In this document: positions 53,347-64,000 of the stretch, in pieces
Layout: every line of letters starts with the position of its first letter
How positions within the stretch are numbered: position 1 is the stretch's first letter
Assembly: GCA_907163375.1 (NCBI GenBank)
Contig: CAJQUW010008605.1
Span: forward strand, 248,001 to 312,000
Direction: 5' to 3'
DNA length: 64,000 bases
DNA from: Prostheceraeus crozeri
Lineage: Eukaryota; Platyhelminthes; Polycladida; Euryleptidae
Notes under the pieces: model-generated
What the model was told of the DNA's origin: nothing
Seen by the model: only the letters and a program-made list of their open reading frames with translations
Databases searched by the model: none
Translations under genes and position numbers: made by a program

Positions 53347-54907
53347 AAAATGAGTTAAAGTTTATTCAATTTCTAGCTGTTGTTAGGCAATTTTTTATAA
53401 TGCACTGTATGTCAAATGAAGAGGAAAAATATTTGGAATCAGAAAACATCACTTTTGTGATTCTTCATATTTACGGTGAAAAAGTTTGAGTGCACCCTCT
53501 TAGTAATCCTTTACTCGATGGTCATTACGTTTTAGGTCAATAATGTGTATGCTTATGCAAAGTTATTCAGAAGGACAGATTATCTCACAATTATTTCTTC
53601 TTCAATACGTTAACAATAAGGAAAATAAATTGAACGTCTTGTTCACTACTCGCATGAGACTTAAAAGTGAATCTTCATTTAGGTCCTTAATGTTTAATTT
53701 TGAGTATTTTTTAAAATGTCAGTTTTTGCCATCGCCCGCCAACTAAGCATCGCTCCCTTTATCGCCCCGTAAAGTATTTTCGCCCATCAGAATCATTTCG
53801 TCGCACACCTTGAGAATCACTGGCCTAGATATTCCTTTATTATAGCGCAGATTATTTCGGCAATTGTCATTCATATCTTGATATCCAAATCACTTTCTGC
53901 TATGCTTTTGATTTAGCTATTTTTCTGGCTGCAATTTTTCAACTGTACAAATCAAGAAAAGCAACTGTACATTTGAATTTAGAGCTGCACAAATTGTGTC
54001 CAGTTGCAGGTAAAAAAAGCCCTGAGATATTGGATTAAATTGGTGCTGTTGCTTAGGACAAACGCCTTTAAAGGACTTCATATATTGTAGCTAATTTTCA
54101 GGTATGTTCAATGACTTTCCTCAGCCTAGAAAACATTGTCTCGTTTTATACACTTATCAAAAAAGATCGAAAAAGTGGAAATATGCCGTTTGATCCATTT
54201 TTGCGAAGTAATCATTAAAAGACTTATTTTGTTCAGAAAGTGGGAGAAAAATCCGGATTTACCCAAGTACACTATCCAAAAATGCAACAAATTAGGAGAT
54301 TAATACTGTGTTGACTTAAGCAATAAAAATCATATTGTGCGTTGTAGATACTTAAATGTAATAATTACAGGTATGTGACAACTAAATGATAATGTAGAAA
54401 TGTTTCCAACAGGTGCAAAACAGCGGCAGAATTGCAGAGGGTTAACGCGAGTTACCAATAAGCAGGCGATAACTCCTGTTGACAGCAATCCTATAAAGGT
54501 AGAATTGTTTTATCTTGAAGCGTTAAAGGACTGCATTACAGTGCTACATTCTGAAAATCAAGAGGAATTTGAATCAATAGCAATATTGAACTGTAGGAAC
54601 GGCAAATCTCTGCATTCTCGATAATGTTGTATAAAACAACAATAAGATATTGTGAATCATTTTGAGCGTGACTTGTGTCCTGCATGTCAAAAACAAGTCA
54701 ATTTTCAAGAATAAGACTTTAGAAGAAAAGATTTGATATGTACACTTGCATGTTGACTTGGAGTAAGTCAAACCTTATGAAATAAAGAACAATGGTAAAC
54801 ATGTCTCAGATAACTTTGATTATATCCTTTCATGGTCATCATCATAATTTCAATGACGATTGTTATTCTATTTCACACCTCAATAATGATTTTTTTTGAA
54901 ATTTTTT
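53347..54907. other. Duplicated, unrecognised sequence (copy 2)
   Basis: Counterpart of 13414-14865 and beyond. Includes a 74-codon frame (54400-54624) broken in copy 1, so probably not a gene. Confidence 0.4.
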
Positions 54908-55171
54908 TTATTGAAGCGCTTTATGCTTAAAGACAGCTGTTTTAATCACAGAATTAAATATCTTGTTTATCTGCTTCGGTTTGCTAGAAGTGTGATTAAT
55001 ACCAAATTGATGGCACATAGAGGAACCTTTTAAGTGGGCAAAAAGGAATTCCTGATGCCTTTCAGAGATAGGAAAAAAGTCGTGCGTCGCTTGCGGATTA
55101 ATGTGAGTTACAGCAAAGTGCTTCGATTGCCAAAATTCCTTCAGATTCGAAGAATTCAGATCACTGCGCAC
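54908..55171 (-). CDS. Small ORF of unknown function (copy 2 of 15220-15513)
   Basis: 87 codons, the same C-terminus FKHKALQ as copy 1. The start region differs because of substitutions upstream. No family recognised. Confidence 0.22.
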   Translation of the reverse strand: MRSDLNSSNLKEFWQSKHFAVTHINPQATHDFFPISERHQEFLFAHLKGSSMCHQFGINHTSSKPKQINKIFNSVIKTAVFKHKALQ

Positions 55172-55427
55172 AAGTGCTCTCCATAATGTTGGCCTTCCCG
55201 ATCATTATTAAAAAAAGTAGCAGGCGTAGGAATATTACTTCAATTGATGATTTCACCATCATCTCGGCATTGCTCACTGTATAGTGCATACATTGAATCG
55301 ATGCCAGGCATCGATGTGTGTTTTGGTGTGTGCGAAGTGATATCACAGCACGCACGCATCTCTCACTGGCTCTGGTGTCCTCTGCTGATAGCTTATTGTT
55401 TGCCATTTCCAATAGCAAGTGATACAC
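55161..55427 (-). CDS. Small ORF of unknown function (copy 2 of 15473-15739)
   Basis: 88 codons, differing from copy 1 by a handful of residues. No family recognised. Confidence 0.22.
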   Translation of the reverse strand: MYHLLLEMANNKLSAEDTRASERCVRAVISLRTHQNTHRCLASIQCMHYTVSNAEMMVKSSIEVIFLRLLLFLIMIGKANIMESTCAQ

Positions 55428-55554
55428 GAATTATCCATTTGAGAAGGAGCAAGTTGTCTAATTCTGTGATATGCCATTTCGATATTAAGGTTACATACAA
55501 TTTTTCCTTTCTAGGAAACCGAAGCGCGCGCAGATCAATCTAATTCTGTGGTTT
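55421..55554 (-). repeat. Right member of the inverted pair, duplication copy 2
   Basis: Counterpart of 15732-15866; mirror of 49707-49838. Confidence 0.75.
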
Positions 55555-56470
55555 TAATACTTCCGTAGTCTGTCTATTATCACAAGACGGATAATGACGA
55601 GTAATTTTAGACAAAATATTCAATATTGCACTTGAAAAATTGAAAATTTATCTTTTTGGGATTATTGTTCATGCATTATATTGTTCAAACCAATGCGAAG
55701 ACAAACATGAAAGTTTTTCAAATTTCAAAAGTTCATACATTGTAGTAATTGGCGTAAATCATTTAGAAATTGTCAAATGTCTGTAATTATCAAAATCATA
55801 TGTCCTTCATGTTAAAAACTGCATTGTATACATTTTAATAGGAAAAGCCTGAAAGCATTATGTCTTTTATTAGATTTAATTGTATCAGACTTGTGAGAGC
55901 GTTGGTGGTATGACAATATCGGGAAAGAATAAGGAGACTATGGCTATCATTTGCTTACAGTGGGGTAACATGACTGAGCAGAGCTGGGCGTCAATCCCAA
56001 TCAAAAATTCAAAGTTTCTATTCGCGATTTTCGTCTGCTTGATGAATTTTCTTGAATATCAATAATAAATACTGAACATACGACGCGTGTATCAGGGTTG
56101 GAACCGGAACCGACTGACCGGCCCGGTCGACTGGTTGGATTGTGTCGATGTAAGTCGATCGGAAGACCGGCCCTGTTCGAAAACCGGTCTGTCAATCAAT
56201 TGGCAACCATTATTGAGATCGATCAGACGAGAATTATGATGTATACACAACTGCACACGATTACATTACGATTTACGCAATTACATGATTTGCATCCAAA
56301 ATCAAACAGGCCTGCTTCACTCCACCTAATAACGATGAGATCTCCCTCTCTCGAACTTGATCTCCTATAACCCCCGCTGCGTGCCCTGATGAAAGCACTT
56401 GAGATAGCATGACTGACAGACCGAATTTGTTTACATATCACCTAAATTTCTCAATAGGGAGATTTTCAAT

Positions 56471-56734
56471 GACGCAAGTCGGACAATTTGACGCAGAAAA
56501 CCATTTTTACCAACTGAATTCGTCACTTCAGATACGTGACGTGACGCAAGTCGGTCTTTATGACGCAAATGGTATATTAGACGCAAGAAGTATATTTGAC
56601 TCAAGCTGAAGTAAATGAAAATTGAAGTCAGACTTTTTGACGCAGTTCGTATATTTGACTCAAAATCATGAAATATATTCTGAAAACTTCCTGACGCGTC
56701 CGAACAATTTGACGCATTTGGTATATTTGACTCA
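56471..56734 (+). repeat. Subterminal motif array, left end
   Basis: GACGCA at 56471, 56490, 56543, 56562, 56580, 56639 and 56711; GACTCA at 56598, 56657 and 56729; GACGCG at 56693. Several share the context GGTATATT before the motif. Typical of clustered protein-binding sites. Confidence 0.85.
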
Positions 56735-57375
56735 AAAACGATCGATAATGCAATGAGGTATATTAATATCTAAATATACGGTCAGAAGTTCTCTCAGCAA
56801 TTCTATGTATGGAATGAAGCGATTATCTCAAAAGAACAAGTTAACATGGAATCAAATAGGCCTATATCAAATGATGCCCAAGATTTACAATCTTAGTTCA
56901 GACAGCGGTTCATGGTAAATTTTGCACAACAGAAATATGGCGATCATGCTTTCTTCCAATTGAAGGTTATCCACTGTTAGAATTATTTGTCAAGATAATT
57001 TGCTTTATTAAGTTTCAATGATCATCACACTATAAATGAGCTAATCGCAGGAGTAATTTTCTGTCATCTGGAACATTCATCGTAATCGAAATATAATTTG
57101 CAGAATGTTCGAATCGATTAATTAGAAAATTGCCATCTCATGTCAAGTAATGAGACCGAAAAGCTGACACTCTGTTTATCAGGAGGGCAACGACATGGCC
57201 TGAATAGTAGACCTTGCCTACATTCTTTGGCTCATTCAAGGGATCGTCAAGTAGGCAAGTCATTCCTTGAAAATGCATGAAACTGAAGGAAGGACTTGTG
57301 GAATTGAAACTCAGAAATTGTTTAGGTCTAATTTTTGGACTGTGAATTTAGCAAGGAAGTGGAGAGGAGCACAGT
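56735..57375. other. Unrecognised stretch
   Basis: No coding or repeat structure beyond one TAGGCCTA (56857). Confidence 0.5.
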
Positions 57376-57537
57376 ATGGAAGTTACAATATCCGAAAGCA
57401 ATGGACCTATTGTCAATAAGATCTTTGTAAAGGGATATAGCAGCAGAGCATTTATAGGCCTCACACCAAGTGAGCAAAAATTAGAGGAAAAACTTGACAA
57501 CAATAATAAATATGAACAGGACAAAGAACAAGAATAG
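57376..57537 (+). CDS. 53-codon ORF, unknown; possible exon
   Basis: Begins MEVTISESNGPIVNKIFVKG and ends in a charged helix-like tail (KLDNNNKYEQDKEQE). No family recognised. It is short, but its composition is protein-like and it stands in otherwise noncoding sequence inside the insertion. Confidence 0.2.
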   Translation: MEVTISESNGPIVNKIFVKGYSSRAFIGLTPSEQKLEEKLDNNNKYEQDKEQE

Positions 57538-57908
57538 AAGGATATCAGCAGATGTCACTTCCCTTTCAGACTATGGTTTTCAATGATTTTTGTTATTTTC
57601 TTGATATTGTTATTTATGAATTGAAGCCAAAATAGGGTACCAAAATTCACTCTAGGCATTCGATAGGGCTCTGAGGTTCTTAAAGATATTTTTATATGCT
57701 GGGATTAGAAAATGAGAGAATCTAAAGAAGCAAGAAGTCGCAGTGGGCAGCAATGCCATGAATACACATGTAGCCATACGATAATTAGACTTCTAAAATA
57801 TCTGTCACATGCATGTGCAGATATCATCATTACGAGAAAACATTACTGTCTACTTTCGTCTACATTGTACCATAGCTAAGTTATGCACAATGATGATGCT
57901 GAAGCACT

Positions 57909-58634
57909 AGTCCGGCAGCCAGAACGAGTTTCTGCAGGGAACGAGGCCGAAAGTGAGACTTTCACAGAATGATGTACACCCTATGCCTACTACGAATCGG
58001 CACGTCTGCCGAGTTCTAGTGAGTTCATCTTCTTATCAGACAAGATCAAAGAAAAACACATGTAAATCCAATGGGACGTAGATTGCAGTTTTTGGCTAAA
58101 ATGAAATTTTGTATGTTTTCAATGATTAAACAAAAAGTACTAAGCCCAGAGTCATGATTTTTGGCATGGAATGTCTTCAGGTCATTTCCTTTCATTTTCA
58201 TGCACCCCTGTCTATGTAGCTAAACGCATTTAGATTTGGCGAGCCTCTTAATGTCGGCAAACACAAACATTTTGAGCAACTCTATCCACATTCAACCACA
58301 TTCTCGCATACATTGCCGACTAGATGCATGATAAAAGCACATGCATATAATAGGAAATGACCTGAGGACATTATATGTCAAAAATCATGACTCTGGGCTT
58401 AACACTTTTCGCTTAATCAGAGAAAACATGGAAAATATCATTTTAGTCAAAAACTGCAATCTGCGTCCCATTGGATTTACATGTGTTTTTCTTTGATCCT
58501 GCCTGACAAGAAGAGGAACTCACTAGAACTCGGCAGACGCACCGATTCGTAGTAGACATAGGGTGTACATCATTCTGTGAAAGTCTCACTTTCGGCCTCG
58601 TTCCCTGCAGAAACTCGTTCTGGCTGCCGGACTA
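57909..58634. mobile_element. Foldback element family C, copy 2 (complete)
   Basis: Ends GTCCGGCAGCCAGAACGAG and its complement CTCGTTCTGGCTGCCGGAC, flanked by TA. Arms of about 290 bp mirror each other. The centre (58205-58345) matches the centre of copy 1 at 20340-20486. No coding capacity. Confidence 0.85.
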
Positions 58635-58656
58635 TACTGCATGTCGCCTTCTTTAA

Positions 58657-58935
58657 ATCGCACCCCTCCGAGCAAACGGATACCCGATCAGCATCTTATA
58701 GTTTCTCCGGATATCCACGGATCTTCACGGCTGAACGGATGCACACCATTATTTCTACGCCAGGAGCCGCTTGGATATCTAGTTTATCTCCGCGGATAAC
58801 AAATTTTTATCCCAAGGAGGTCCGTATCTTATAGCGGATATGGTTGATATCCAACCGATATCTGGTTCGTTGTTTTTGACGGATATCCGTGCTATCGGCT
58901 GTGCATTCTGGTTATCCGCCTGGCATCCCTTTGTT
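58657..58935. repeat. Cluster of GGATAT/ATATCC motifs
   Basis: About nine words of the GGATATCC type or its halves (for example CCGGATATCCACGGATC near 58708, CGGATATCCG near 58880) within 280 bases, in both orientations. Looks like the end or core of a small DNA transposon with repeated binding sites. No coding. Confidence 0.5.
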
Positions 58936-59179
58936 AATTTGTTAACAATGGATATGTAGCAATCGCGACTTCGATGTCAGTTTGCTATTAAATCAAAAAA
59001 GTTATCAGTTAGCCAAGCTGCTGTATTATTATCCAATCTTACAAATTTTCACCGATATGTAACGTAAAAAGGTTCACGTAAAAAGGATTTTCAAATTACA
59101 TCTTAAAAATCAAAATATCAATGTCTGATAAGTTGAACATTCATCTTTTGTTATTGAGGCTTGGTTTCATAGATTTTAT

Positions 59180-59395
59180 TTATATGGCCTCTCTGAAACG
59201 TAGGTTAATGCTGTTTGTATCAAACGCTATGATTTTGACTGTAAACGGGAAAGCTATGTTAGGAGAGCAACTTAGGTGATGTTTGAGTACACTTGAATCT
59301 TTGTTTGTGGCATGTTCTTTAATTCGTGTATGGAGTGAACGGACTGTACTCCCGATATAATTACTTTTACACGTTTTGCATGTTATTTCATACAC
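59180..59395 (-). pseudogene. PLE GIY-YIG endonuclease fragment, left palindrome arm
   Basis: The protein begins YEITCKTCKSNYIGSTVRSL and goes on HTRIKEHATNKDSSVLKHHL. YEI and YIG are the GIY-YIG core and RIKEH the following helix. The frame opens at GTG; an upstream extension toward the centre is short. It ends NLRFREAI, the region of the conserved Glu, just before a stop. No RT is linked to it, so it is an isolated C-terminal piece. Confidence 0.85.
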
Positions 59396-59578
59396 ACTAC
59401 CATAGCTCTCAAACAGATGTTGTTGTCAGCAATAACGCACTGATTCAATTTACACTTATGTTTGGAATGTGATTTTCTATTTACGAATGGCTCTGAGAAA
59501 ATCACATTCCAAACATAAGTGTAAATTGAATCAGTGCGTTATTGCTGACAACAACATCTGTTTGAGAGCTATGGTAGT

Positions 59579-59794
59579 GTGTATGAAATAACATGCAAAA
59601 CGTGTAAAAGTAATTATATCGGGAGTACAGTCCGTTCACTCCATACACGAATTAAAGAACATGCCACAAACAAAGATTCAAGTGTACTCAAACATCACCT
59701 AAGTTGCTCTCCTAACATAGCTTTCCCGTTTACAGTCAAAATCATAGCGTTTGATACAAACAGCATTAACCTACGTTTCAGAGAGGCCATATAA
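59579..59794 (+). pseudogene. PLE GIY-YIG endonuclease fragment, right palindrome arm
   Basis: Identical at the protein level to the left-arm copy and placed at its exact mirror position. Confidence 0.85.
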
Positions 59795-59987
59795 ATAAAA
59801 TCTATGAAACCAAGCCTCAATAACAAAAGATGAATGTTCAACTTATCAGACATTGATATTTTGATTTTTAAGATGTAATTTGAAAATCCTTTTTACGTGA
59901 ACCTTTTTACGTTACATATCGGTGAAAATTTGTAAGATTGGATAATAATACAGCAGCTTGGCTAACTGATAACTTTCTTGATTTAAT

Positions 59988-60394
59988 TTAAAAATGCTGC
60001 TTTAAGAAAATTATATCTCATTATTGAATATCATTACGCTGTCATCTGGTATTTGATTTCGATATTCGTTGGTTATACACTCGATGCGTGAAGCTATCAG
60101 CAAATGATGAACAATCCAAAAGCCAACTAATCCTCAGATCGGACAGATAATTGTAGTCTATACAATCCGGTGATCCACTGGCTTGTGGCACAGTTTTTGA
60201 CTGAAAGCCGAATAGCGATTCTCATCTTACCTACTTACACGTACACACAGCTAAAAACATTCAAGCAATTCATGCAGTAACAGAAGAAACAGACAAAAAT
60301 AACAGAGATGCCGACAAGCCTCAAGCAGCGAAATTTTTTATCCAGTGGATACAGCAACGCATCCATGAGGATTCAAAACTATCGACTTTGAGGT
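59988..60394. other. Unrecognised stretch
   Basis: No coding or structural feature recognised. Confidence 0.5.
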
Positions 60395-60690
60395 ATACAT
60401 GAAAAATTACTGAAAATACTTGTATTTGTCAACATTAGGAGGCTTGCCAAATCTGAATGTGAATGGCCTCACAGACAGATTTGCATGCATAGAAAATGAT
60501 CTGAAGAAACTGAATATAAAAAATCTTCGTCCTATTGCATCGAAATGTGTTTTTCTTTGATCGTGTCTGACAAGATAAGGAACCGGATAGAACTCGGCAG
60601 ATGCGCAGCTTCGTGGTAGGCTTATTTCATTCTGCGAAAGTCTCATTTTCGGCATTGTTCCTAGCAGAATCTCGTTGTGGCTGTTTGACT
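60395..60690 (-). mobile_element. Foldback family C, single old arm (copy 3)
   Basis: Contains GTGTTTTTCTTTGATC, then AACTCGGCAGA, CTGCGAAAGTCTCATTTTCGG and GGCTGTTTGACTAT, clearly related to the right arm at 58345-58634 but more diverged. The other arm is missing. Confidence 0.65.
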
Positions 60691-61760
60691 ATTTCTGTGC
60701 AACTAGTGATCTTTGAACTCGTGCTATCAGGCCATAGAAATGGATTAGGCCTATTCATGTATTCGACCGCTTTGTGTCACTCGAAAGGAAGTAACACTGA
60801 AGATGCGTAGCGCCAGACAATTTAGGCTGATCATTTGAAAGGTATATGCAGTATTACTGAACTAAAAATCTATGACATCAAAAATCCAAGATTTTGATCT
60901 GTAAATGACTGAAATCAATGATAATTTTCTACAGAGCCCATGCAGCTCAGAACATTAAAGCATGTCAAGCTTGAGATATCTACTAATCATAACTGCGAAA
61001 CATAGGAATCTCCTCAATGCCATTTTCAATGGGAACGAGAAGATGGATGGTGAAATGCTCCTACCTCAATCTCTCGAAATCTGCACGAGCGAGATCAAAC
61101 AAAAATGGGAGACATTAATTTGGGACGGCAGAAAATGGGAAGCATCATCATCAAAGCTATAGCGAAGGATGTAAGCCTAATACAATCCATGAAGACTGGA
61201 AACAAATGGAATAAGATGAAAAGCAAGTAGGCCTATCCCTTGTACATGTAATCTAACAACTACGTTCAACTAGAATACTGCAGGTACTGGTACTGTCACA
61301 AATCGGAATTCCCAGCTAACACACATGTAAATACAAATCTACTTGATGCACCACACTATCCCGAAGAAGGATTCTTCAGATGCCCTCACCGACATGCCCT
61401 CAAGCAGAGTCTATTAATCAGGACTTTTGACTTTGATGCTCAGAGAAATTGATGAGCCAGTCGCTGCAGTGTCGATTTTATCCTTCTAGATGAATTTTGA
61501 TAACTATGAAGCAATGGGAAAAATTCTCCTAACAAATTATACTTTGGTGTAAATAGCGAATCCTTTTTAAGAGATGAAAGAAGAAATAGAGACGGGCTGA
61601 TGATACGGCAGTACATGAAAAAAGTACATGCATAGGCCATACCCTCATTCAGGCTAAAATTCAAACCGCAAGCCATATCCATTATTATAACAATGACATG
61701 AGACAAGTCATTGCTCAAAATGATGTATCTTTCAATACGACCGAATTTCAATTTCGACCG
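60691..61760. other. Unrecognised stretch with featureless short frames
   Basis: A 66-codon plus frame (60962-61162) and a 103-codon minus frame (61440-61751) lack known motifs. Two TAGGCCTA words (60746, 61228). Confidence 0.4.
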
Positions 61761-64000
61761 AAAGTCAGTGCTTTATTGTCTTAGAGTATGATAATAAAGC
61801 ATTTCTATTCTCTATCTGATTTAAACCATATTTACCATTTGAAAGCAGTGCTTTATTTTCTCTTAGAAAATATAACACCGGTGAGGAAAATAAAGTTCAG
61901 TTATCCTAGATCCACATTTGTCTCAAGTTAAATTATGTACATCTGTGATTTACGGCAACTCTAATTTCACAGTCCTAGATATATTTCAAGCATTGCACCA
62001 TTTGCATTCAATATTATTCTCCTGGTGTCTGCTTTTTGATTTGAAATCAAATTATGTGCTACTCTGAGAGATAGGCGAAACACTAATTTGCGCTATGCTT
62101 TCGACAGCAAAATGCAGCTTCAAAATCTGTTTCACGGCAGGCCTATGTGAAATGGAGAAGATCCTTTTCAAGAACTCATACCTAAAATGCTGCTTCGTTC
62201 CTATGCCGCTAGTTGACTGCTTCTTGACAAGCATCCTTCCTTTCGGTCCATATTTCTCTACAACCAAGTTTGTGTACATACGCATCAGGCTAATTGTATT
62301 GCTTAAATCGATGAATTAATTTATAGATCATTTGCTGGTGTTAACGATGACTTTACTGTGTTTTATAAGCTCACTGCTATATAGCCGTTTTTCATTTGAA
62401 GCAAAATATAAATTTATTAGATTAGAAATGTATTATAGTATGAAATTATTTTCTTGTCCATTCCTGCAAATGCGAATATGCATGTACCTATGTAACACTA
62501 TGCATATAAGGCTTATATTCGTAGCAGTAGGATGTTGACAATTTTATGTTGCATTTAAATTCCAATGAACAGACAGGCGGAACATGCCCATACACGCTTT
62601 CCAAAAGTTATATGTAATTGAAGCAGCTGCAAAAACGTGAATTGTGGTAGACGCCATTCTATGACACTAGTATGTAGAAATGACCAGCATGCAGCTACTT
62701 TGCCTTGGGGCTGGAAATGGACTTTCAATTAAGATATTGTTGAAATTTTGTTTCATAAGCATTAGAATGATAAGGTTGACCGGGGCATGCTGTTAACAAA
62801 GTGACCTTGTAGAGAAGAATGTCGAATAAAAGCACCTTAATTGACAAAGATGTCCCCTAGCTTTGTTAAAGTATAGGCCTTAATATTCAATTCATAGCAC
62901 TATTTGTAAATTGCAGATAGAATCTATGTTTTTCGTAGTGAGTAGTTCGGCATTTTTTTACTTTTTTGCCCACGTTATTACTGTATGCGTATCAATTCAT
63001 CATCTCAAACTAAAGGGTCATTTTCACAGTTTTCTGCTTGAGGCTCATGTGTGCTCTTAAGATTGCAGGTTTGTCAATTTTTCATGATTTTTATTGATTT
63101 CAGCTGTAGAGATTTTGCTATGGGAATGCTATTGTGCAAAATTCACAAGTGTGACGTGGCAAAATTCTTTCCCTGAGGAAGCGTTTTTTCAATGTGACAA
63201 ATAAGTGGAGATTGGATTCGCGCACGAGTCGACATTGAGAATTAGGCTTAGCTTAAAATGTCACGCTTGTGATTACAGAACATTCAAGAAATCGTATGAG
63301 ACTTGGCAGTTTTACTACCCGTTTGTTTATTTTCTGCACCCAGAAACTATGCAAATATTTTTATATTTTGTAGACCATTGAATATTGATACTTTGCGAAC
63401 TTCTGACAAATTATGGTTGCATTATTGTGTAAGGTGACCATTTGATCAAGATGAATAATTCTAGGATTTGTATGGCAACTTGCCCTGAGCATGCTGACGC
63501 AGTTTTCATTTTCTGTTTTTACTGCATTTGTGCAAAATTTCTGCATGTCGCTAAGTGACGACTAAAAATTGCTGAGAGTTATTTGCCAAATCTGTCTAGT
63601 GCTCTATCATCAGTGTCTAACATACATTGGAAAAAACTAATTTTTCGATTTAACATGATGCATTTATGCAAGACAGGCGGTCACCCTACTATACTGTATA
63701 GTCATGGAATTCGGCACCTTGAAATTTACCCACTTCAATTGGATTATGGTAGCCTATTTATTGACTATCTTGAATAATAAATTCTAAGGGGACCTCGTCA
63801 ACCAGTCCCTCTGATTCTACCAGGCTATATTTGCATGCAAGCCTAATCTATATGCTGAAGAGGTAGAGACGTTCTGTAACTTACTCTGTGATGGTTGATC
63901 GCGATTATGAATGCATAATTCTCCCCTCCAACTTATTATGCAATCGTGAGTCAAATATTCAATATGCGTCAAAACGTCTGACTTGCGTCTAATAGTCCAA
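61761..64000. other. Unrecognised stretch to the window end
   Basis: AGTGCTTTATT followed by a TCTTAGA word occurs at 61768 and again at 61847, about 80 bases apart. Otherwise no coding domain. The last 55 bases hold the inverted GACGCA/GACTCA motifs. Confidence 0.45.

Larger units (their letters stand above)
49429..56459 (+). repeat. Large direct duplication, copy 2 (partner 8496-16771)
   Basis: Collinear with copy 1. It lacks the Tc1 insertion (uninterrupted near 49920) and the 240-base segment (junction near 54791), and retains the full hAT-in-hAT region (51500-53346). The match ends abruptly at CTCAATAGGGA (56459), where the GACGCA-array element begins. Confidence 0.95.
58987..59987. repeat. 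Near-perfect 1-kb palindrome
   Basis: Left arm 58987-59478 and right arm 59496-59987 are reverse complements with a single mismatch seen by eye (AAAAAAG versus CTTTCTT near the outer end). The unpaired centre is only 17 bases (59479-59495). Each arm holds the same PLE endonuclease frame, reading outward. Confidence 0.95.
56460..64000. mobile_element. Large insertion with GACGCA/GACTCA subterminal arrays, right end cut by the window
   Basis: The left boundary is where the duplication match is broken. 56471-56734 holds at least eleven GACGCA, GACGCG or GACTCA motifs, mostly preceded by TT or AT. The last 55 bases of the window hold three inverted motifs (63948-63953, 63965-63970, 63983-63988). 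The left word GACGCAAGTCGGAC mirrors GACGCAAGTCAGAC read on the minus strand from 63988. At least 7.5 kb long. No transposase was recognised inside. Family unknown. Confidence 0.55.

Overview
The window looks like a gene-poor, repeat-packed piece of an animal genome, probably a marine invertebrate. The base composition is AT-rich, and I could recognise no operons and no spliced host gene. Almost every coding trace belongs to a mobile element: piggyBac, Tc1/mariner and hAT DNA transposons, a non-LTR retrotransposon tail, Penelope-like elements (PLEs) with GIY-YIG endonuclease domains, and broken Ty3/gypsy-type LTR elements. The octamer TAGGCCTA recurs far more often than chance. The species cannot be fixed from the sequence alone.

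Layout, left part (1-17.2 kb). A TTAA-flanked piggyBac-type element (35-2130) is followed by a gypsy pol fossil (about 2560-8424). The fossil is split by a nested pair of MITEs (2815-4182) and by an inverted-repeat-bounded element. That element carries eleven almost identical 288-bp units (4821-7988), each with a tRNA-like Pol III unit. Then comes the first copy (8496-16771) of a large direct duplication whose second copy is at 49429-56459. The duplicated block holds a decayed hAT transposase, interrupted by a smaller hAT element that carries a 118-codon ORF. Only the first copy has a Tc1 insertion.

Middle part (17.2-33.3 kb). A second copy of the outer MITE, a LINE 3' fragment, a gag fossil, a foldback element with a tRNA-like insertion, PLE remnants in opposing orientation, a MITE with arrays of TCATGA, a Tc1 element with a complete catalytic domain (25783-27416), an internally deleted piggyBac element (28372-29552) and a LINE tail.

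Right part (33.3-49.4 kb). A foldback element, then a large composite (35452-41265). Its two 1.3-kb inverted arms each carry a PLE endonuclease end fused to a PLE RT start, and between them lie a PLE RT core and an LTR fossil. A piggyBac element with long inverted repeats (41838-45475) and a PLE with an oppositely oriented partner (46911-48545) follow.

End of window (56.46-64 kb). A large insertion appears to interrupt the second duplication copy. It starts with a dense array of GACGCA/GACTCA motifs and the window ends in the same motifs inverted. Inside it are a foldback element, a cluster of GGATATCC-like motifs, and a near-perfect 1-kb palindrome (58987-59987) with a PLE endonuclease ORF in each arm.

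The genes do not form a pathway. They are layers of insertion, and the nesting order gives a relative chronology.
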